From Azospirillum sp051124815 (GTDB lineage Bacteria > Pseudomonadota > Alphaproteobacteria > Azospirillales > Azospirillaceae), in assembly GCF_051124815.1 (NCBI RefSeq), contig NZ_CP118491.1, positions 248,001 through 312,000 of the forward strand: a stretch of DNA of 64,000 bases. The letters are read 5' to 3'. The number at the start of each line of letters is the position of its first letter. Position 1 is the stretch's first letter. The notes beneath the pieces were generated by a model. It was not told the origin of the DNA. It searched no databases and saw nothing but the letters and a program-made list of their open reading frames with translations. Position numbers and translations under genes: made by a program. This document shows positions 59,526 to 64,000 of the stretch, one piece after another.

Positions 59526-61712
59526 TCAATAGGCCTGGTAGGATTTTTCCTCGACCAGCTCGGAGCCGAGCAGCTGGTTCAGGTCGCGCTTCAGCGCCGC
59601 GCGGCGGTCGTTGGTGTGATAGACCTGCCGGGCCAGCTCGACGAAGCGCGGGCCGAAATCCTTCGCGCGTTCGCAGTCGCGGATCTCGTCCTCGACCTCC
59701 CACAGGGTGGTGTTGACCGCGCGCAGATCGTCGATCAGCGCCGCCACCTCCGGCCGCGCGGTGTCGGCCTGCGCCGCCACGGCGACCAGCGCCTCGCGCT
59801 CGCGCCGGACGTTGGCCAGCTTGTCGGCGTCGGCGATGCGCTCGGCCTTGATGTCGAGGATGGTGATCTTGTCCAGCAGTTCGCCCCAGGAAACGGGCGC
59901 CAGGATCGGCATGTCGGAAGGTCCTGTTCGGGTGTGGGTGGAAAGGGCGGCGCGGCTGCGGAGCGCCTGCTCCAGCCGGTCGATGGCGTCGTCCCAGGAG
60001 CCGGGTCGGTCCTGGCGGAACAGGCGCATGGTCGGATACCAGGGGCTGTCGTCGCGGTCGAGCATCCAGCGCCAGTCGGGGGCGAAGGGCACCAGCACCC
60101 AGACCGGGACGCCCAGCGCACCGGCGAGATGGGCGACGGAGGTGTCGACGCAGACCACCAGATCGAGGCCGGCCATGATGGCGGCGGTGTCGGCGAAGTC
60201 CTTGATGTCGGGCGACAGGTTCAGCAGGGGGAAGCCGCCGGGCGGGTCGGCGGCCTGTCCCTCGGTCGGTCCCTTCTGGATGGAGACGAGGCAGACGCCG
60301 GGGATGGCGGCCAGCCTTGCGAAGGGGGCCAGCCCGATGGAGCGGTTCTTGTCGTTGCCGTGGGTCGGCGATCCCGCCCAGACGATGCCGACCTTCAGCC
60401 TGTCCCCGTCCTTTGCCACTTCCTTCAGCCGCTCGCCCCAGCGCGCCGCCAGTTCGGGCTCCGCCGTCAGGTAGGGAACGCGGTGCGGGATGGTGTCCAT
60501 CTGGGTTCCGAACACCTCGCCCAGGCTCAGCATCGGCAGATGCAGGTCGAAGGCGTCGGTGGGAAGCTGGCCGCTGACGAAGCGCTCGACGCCCGGCAGG
60601 CCGGCCATCACCCGCTCCAGCGGTGCCGGCAGGCCCAGGATCACCCGGCCGCCGCGCGCCGCCACCAGCGGGACGTAGCGGCAGAACTGCAGGGCGTCGC
60701 CCAGCCCCTGTTCGCCGTGCAGCAGGATGCGGCGGCCCTCCAGCGGCTCGCCGTTCCAGCGCGGCTTGGGCATGGCGGCGTGGGTAGGGGCGTCCTTGCA
60801 GCGCAGACGCCACTCATACTCGCGCCAGCCCTCCTCGAAGCGGCCGGCGACCAGCAGGGCCATGCCGAGGTTGCGGCGGGCATCCGGTCCGGCCGGGTCG
60901 ATCGTCACGGCGCGGCGGAAGCCGGCGACCGCCTCGTCCACCCGGTTCTGGTTCAGCCGGGCGTTGCCATGGTTGGCATAGCCGCCGGCAAAGCCCGGAT
61001 CGACGGCGACGGCACGGGCATGGGCGCGCGCCGCCTCCTCCAGACGCCCCTGCTCCTGCAGGGCGAGGCCGAGGCTGGTGTGGCCGGCGGCGAAATACGG
61101 ATCCAGGGCCACGGCGCGGCGGTGGCAGGCCATCGCCTCGTCCGGCCGGTCCAGCCCGCGGAGCGCGATGCCCATGTTGTTGCAGGCGGCGGCATGGGCA
61201 GGGTCGATGGCCAGTCCGCGGCGATAGGCCGCGACGGCATCGCCCGGCGCATCACGTTCCTGCAGGACGTTGGCCAATCCGTTGTGGCCTTCCGCCGCCA
61301 TCGGGTCGACGCGGATCGCGCGGCGGTAGGCGCGCTCCGCTTCGGCGGAGCGGCCCTGTCCCCGGTGCTGCGCGCCCAGGCTCTCATAGGCGGCGGTCAG
61401 GCCCGGCCGCAGGGCGATGGCGCTGCGGTAGGCCGCCGCCGCCCCTTGCCCGGCTCCGAAATCGCGCAGCATGTTGCCGAGATTGAGGCGCACCTCCGCC
61501 ATGGCGGGATCGAGGCGCAACGCGCGGGCCAGCAGGCGCAGCGCGGCACCGCCCTGGCCGGCGCGCCGGACTGTCAGCCCCATCAGGTGCAGGGCGTCGG
61601 TCTGGTCGGGCGCGATCTCGATGATGCGGCGGTAGATCCGGGCGGCAACGGCGATCTGGCCGCTCTGGTGGTGCCGCACCGCCGCGGCGAGTGCCTCCTG
61701 AATGGTCGCCAT
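59526..61712 (-). CDS. TPR glycosyltransferase (GT9-like) fused to a DUF6165 domain
   Basis: Protein of 728 residues. About nine TPR units (1-300; QTDALHLMGLTVRRAGQGGAALRLLARALRLDP), a GT9-like domain (about 310-595; LHGEQGLGDALQFCRYVPLV, VGIVWAGSPTHGNDKNRSI, DTSVAHLAGALGVPVW), a short Ser/Thr linker, then about 125 residues beginning MPILAPVSWGELLDKITILD with ANVRREREALVAVAAQ and QVYHTNDRRAALKRDLN. The last part looks like a family (DUF6165-like) usually seen as a separate protein starting at that Met. ATG 61712 begins the TPR; the frame remains open to 62051 but reads as shadow. Confidence 0.83.
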   Translation of the reverse strand: MATIQEALAAAVRHHQSGQIAVAARIYRRIIEIAPDQTDALHLMGLTVRRAGQGGAALRLLARALRLDPAMAEVRLNLGNMLRDFGAGQGAAAAYRSAIALRPGLTAAYESLGAQHRGQGRSAEAERAYRRAIRVDPMAAEGHNGLANVLQERDAPGDAVAAYRRGLAIDPAHAAACNNMGIALRGLDRPDEAMACHRRAVALDPYFAAGHTSLGLALQEQGRLEEAARAHARAVAVDPGFAGGYANHGNARLNQNRVDEAVAGFRRAVTIDPAGPDARRNLGMALLVAGRFEEGWREYEWRLRCKDAPTHAAMPKPRWNGEPLEGRRILLHGEQGLGDALQFCRYVPLVAARGGRVILGLPAPLERVMAGLPGVERFVSGQLPTDAFDLHLPMLSLGEVFGTQMDTIPHRVPYLTAEPELAARWGERLKEVAKDGDRLKVGIVWAGSPTHGNDKNRSIGLAPFARLAAIPGVCLVSIQKGPTEGQAADPPGGFPLLNLSPDIKDFADTAAIMAGLDLVVCVDTSVAHLAGALGVPVWVLVPFAPDWRWMLDRDDSPWYPTMRLFRQDRPGSWDDAIDRLEQALRSRAALSTHTRTGPSDMPILAPVSWGELLDKITILDIKAERIADADKLANVRREREALVAVAAQADTARPEVAALIDDLRAVNTTLWEVEDEIRDCERAKDFGPRFVELARQVYHTNDRRAALKRDLNQLLGSELVEEKSYQAY
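59951..60483. repeat. near-identical copy of 33630-34150
   Basis: Second copy of the shared GT9-like block, same orientation, with a 12-bp insertion (EVAKDGDR where the other has GLDG). Confidence 0.93.
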
Positions 61713-62335
61713 GCTTGATCGATCGCCCCTGTCGGTCCTGCAGCCTGCCGTTCCGGCCGCCGGAACGGAATAGCGGGTGTTCCCGAATTCTCCAAGCGTG
61801 ATCCTGGTCGCACAGGCATCCGCGTTAGGCATCCGCGCCGGGGCGGCGTCGGCAATACTGTCCGTATTATGAAATTGTAACGATGATGACTGCACAGGCT
61901 TAAGCCAGACCGTTGCGGATGAAGTGACGGCGGCCGGGAAAGCTGTGCAAATGCTCGTCATCGCAGATGCGAGTCGAGTGGAGGCGAGCCCTGCTCCGCG
62001 GCGGCGGCGGCGGCGGTTTGCCGAACCGTGGGTACCACCAACTTCAACCAAGCCTGTTGCGAATTGGCCATACCGGGTATTTCGACAGATTTTCCAGGCA
62101 CTTGTCTGGAAAGATGTAGGAGTGGGATATGGCCCTTATGTGACTGCCCGTCCGGTCAGGCGTTTCGCCCTACCCACTTCGGTAGAAACGCGTTGCCTTG
62201 GGTCCATTCCTTCGGATAACAAGGGCACGGTGTGTTAGCTCGCGCTAGGACTGACTCTGCCTGCCATCAGCCGAGCGTGACGCGCGCCTTAAAGATGGTT
62301 CATCCGCCGGCGAACCAAACCTGAAGGGGATTAGT
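61713..62335. other. long non-coding gap between divergent genes
   Basis: About 620 bp with no convincing gene; open frames have no ribosome site and odd composition. A weak promoter pair TTGCCT (62193-62198), 17 bp, ATAACA (62216-62221) may serve the rightward repeat-protein gene, with AAGGGG just before its ATG. An AT patch near 61865-61890 may serve the leftward gene. Confidence 0.4.
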
Positions 62336-64000
62336 ATGGCTGGAACCTTTAACGTAACGACGGGTTCAACCCTAACACTAGGACAGTTCTCTACAATCAT
62401 CGGCAGCTCTGGTACGGACGTCATCACGCTCGGGACCTCCGGTAACACGGTGTCCATCTCGGCGCTGGAAACTCTGGTCGGTACTGCTGGCACCGAATTC
62501 ATTACGCTGACTGCCGGTTCCACCCTGCAGGTTTCGCTGCTGGAAACCCTGGTGGGCAGCAGCTCGACGGATGTGATCTCGGTCGGCACGTCCGGCTCCA
62601 CGATGCTGGTGTCTTTGCTTGAGACGATCACCGGCGGCGCGGGCACGGATGTCGTCACGCTGTCCTCCAGCGGCAACACGGTGCTGGTTTCGACTGTCGA
62701 GACGCTGGCCGGCGGCCTGGGGTCCGACATCGTCACGCTGGGCACCTCCGGCAACACCCTGCTGGTTTCGGCGGTCGAGACGCTGACGGGCCAGGGCGGC
62801 ACCGACGTCGTCACGCTGGGCACTGCCGGCAACACGCTGCTGGCCTCGGCCATCGAGACGCTGACCGGCGACGCGGGCACCGACATCGTCACGCTGGCCT
62901 CCGGCGGCAGCACCATCCTGGTTTCCGGGCTCGAGACGATTTTTGGCCAGGGCGGCACCGATGTCGTCACGCTGGGCACCGCGGGCAACACCATTGCCGT
63001 CACGGCGCTCGAGACGCTGACGGGCCAGGGCGGCACCGACGTCGTCACGCTCGGCAACAACGGCAACACCATGCTGGTTTCGGCGCTTGAGGCGCTGACC
63101 GGCGGCACTGGCACCGACGTCATCACCATCGGCACCACCGGCACCACCATGCTGGTTTCGGCGGTCGAGACGCTGACGGGTCAGGGCGGCACCGACGTCA
63201 TCAGCCTCGGCACCGCGGGCAACACCCTGCTGGTCACGGCGCTCGAGACGCTGACCGGCGCCGCCGGCACCGACGTCATCACGCTGGCCACCACGGGCGC
63301 CACCCTGCAGGTCTCGCTGATCGAGACGCTGACCGGCAGCACGCTGTCCGACGTGGTTTCGTTCGGCACGACCGGCACCACCCTGCTGATCACCGCGGTC
63401 GAGACGCTGACCGGCGGCACCGGCACCGACGTCCTCACCATCGGCTCGGCCGGCAATACCGTCCTGGTGGCCGGGATCGAGACGCTGACCGCCGGCGCGG
63501 GCACCGACATCGTTACCATCGGCACCACCGGCAGCACCCTGCTGGTCAACGCCGTCGAGACGATCACGGGCCAGGGCGGCACCGACGTCATCACGCTGGG
63601 CTCCAGCGGCAACACCGTCACCGCTTCGCTGCTCGAGGCGATCACCGGCGGCGCCGCTTCCGACCTGGTGTTCCTCGGCACGGCCGGCAACACGACCACC
63701 GTTTCGGCGATCGAGACCCTGGTCGGCGGCGACGGCACCGACGTCGTCACCATCGGCACCACCGGCAGCACCATCCTGGTTCGCGCGGTCGAGACGATCA
63801 CGGGCCAGGGCGGCACCGACGTCATCACGCTGGGCAACACCGCCAACACGCTGACCGTCGGCGCCATCGAGACGCTGACCGGCGGCACCGCCAGCGACGT
63901 CGTCACCATCTCCACCACCGGCAGCACCCTGCTGGTCTCGGCGGTCGAGACGCTGACCGGCGCCACGGGCACCGACGTCATCACGCTCGCCTCCGGCGGC
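62336..64000 (+). CDS. large repeat protein, probable secreted/surface adhesin, open at window end
   Basis: Open frame from ATG 62336 (MAGTFNVTTGSTLTLGQFST) to the window edge, 555 codons without stop. It consists of about 20 units of 26 residues with pattern GGTDVVTLGTAGNTLLVSAVETLTG. The regular GG-T-D start is reminiscent of RTX repeats but without the full GGxGxDxUx nonapeptide, so calcium binding is uncertain. Such beta-rich arrays occur in type I-secreted adhesins. No signal peptide is seen, which fits type I secretion. AAGGGG stands 6 nt before the ATG. The C-terminal domain and any secretion genes lie outside. Confidence 0.8.
   Translation, partial: MAGTFNVTTGSTLTLGQFSTIIGSSGTDVITLGTSGNTVSISALETLVGTAGTEFITLTAGSTLQVSLLETLVGSSSTDVISVGTSGSTMLVSLLETITGGAGTDVVTLSSSGNTVLVSTVETLAGGLGSDIVTLGTSGNTLLVSAVETLTGQGGTDVVTLGTAGNTLLASAIETLTGDAGTDIVTLASGGSTILVSGLETIFGQGGTDVVTLGTAGNTIAVTALETLTGQGGTDVVTLGNNGNTMLVSALEALTGGTGTDVITIGTTGTTMLVSAVETLTGQGGTDVISLGTAGNTLLVTALETLTGAAGTDVITLATTGATLQVSLIETLTGSTLSDVVSFGTTGTTLLITAVETLTGGTGTDVLTIGSAGNTVLVAGIETLTAGAGTDIVTIGTTGSTLLVNAVETITGQGGTDVITLGSSGNTVTASLLEAITGGAASDLVFLGTAGNTTTVSAIETLVGGDGTDVVTIGTTGSTILVRAVETITGQGGTDVITLGNTANTLTVGAIETLTGGTASDVVTISTTGSTLLVSAVETLTGATGTDVITLASGG

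Noticed and set aside
61924..62238. Small plus-strand frames before the repeat protein
   Set aside because: No ribosome site, unusual composition, no family.
62245..63984. Two long minus-strand open frames rich in VPSVTTSVP repeats
   Set aside because: They are the antisense of the plus-strand repeat array, which has a start, ribosome site and family-like repeats.

Overview
The window is GC-rich, densely coded DNA from an alphaproteobacterium, most like Azospirillum (Rhodospirillales). The basis is codon and base use, a plasmid-type DUF1612/ScpB pairing, an HWE/HisKA_2-type histidine kinase, an ExoD protein, many TPR-glycosyltransferase fusions and a GGTDVVTL-repeat surface protein. The replicon-maintenance genes suggest a megaplasmid or chromid rather than the main chromosome, but this is inference. 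No rRNA, tRNA or CRISPR was recognised.

Left part (1-19 kb): end of a Zn/Cd/Pb P-type ATPase with a DUF411 metal protein; an acyltransferase; a DUF1232 membrane protein; a GmhB-type phosphatase; a receiver-like protein divergent from a LuxR regulator; aquaporin Z; a ClC channel with CBS domains; a lone CheY-like receiver; a transglutaminase-like protein. Next comes a stress-flavoured block: three small genes (two DUF2188-like), two YsnF/AvaK (DUF2382) proteins around a phasin-like protein, a PAS-HisKA_2 kinase, ExoD and several very small proteins.

Accessory island (19-31 kb): a tyrosine recombinase next to a dif-like inverted repeat, a DUF1612-like protein, a ScpB remnant, an Xre/RES toxin-antitoxin pair with a 34-bp perfect palindrome, and IS66 and recombinase relics. 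A TPR-glycosyltransferase follows, then an RHH-like protein, a two-gene STAND (NB-ARC plus TPR) module and a ParA ATPase. The gaps in this segment carry repeated TCATGA-centred motifs.

Surface polysaccharide region (31-62 kb): glycosyltransferases (GT2, GT4, GT8-like, GT9-like, GT61), FkbM and other methyltransferases, an AsnB-type amidotransferase, polytopic membrane proteins, and a five-gene set (rfbF, rfbG, rfbH, an rfbS-like reductase, rfbE) that would convert glucose-1-phosphate to CDP-tyvelose, followed by a GT4 enzyme. The set most likely builds an O-antigen or other surface glycan carrying a 3,6-dideoxyhexose.

Right edge (62.3-64 kb): the start of a large protein made of about 26-residue repeats, open at the window end, probably a secreted or surface repeat protein. 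Recurrent oddities are short perfect tandem duplications across stop codons and a 520-bp near-identical block shared by two glycosyltransferase genes 26 kb apart.
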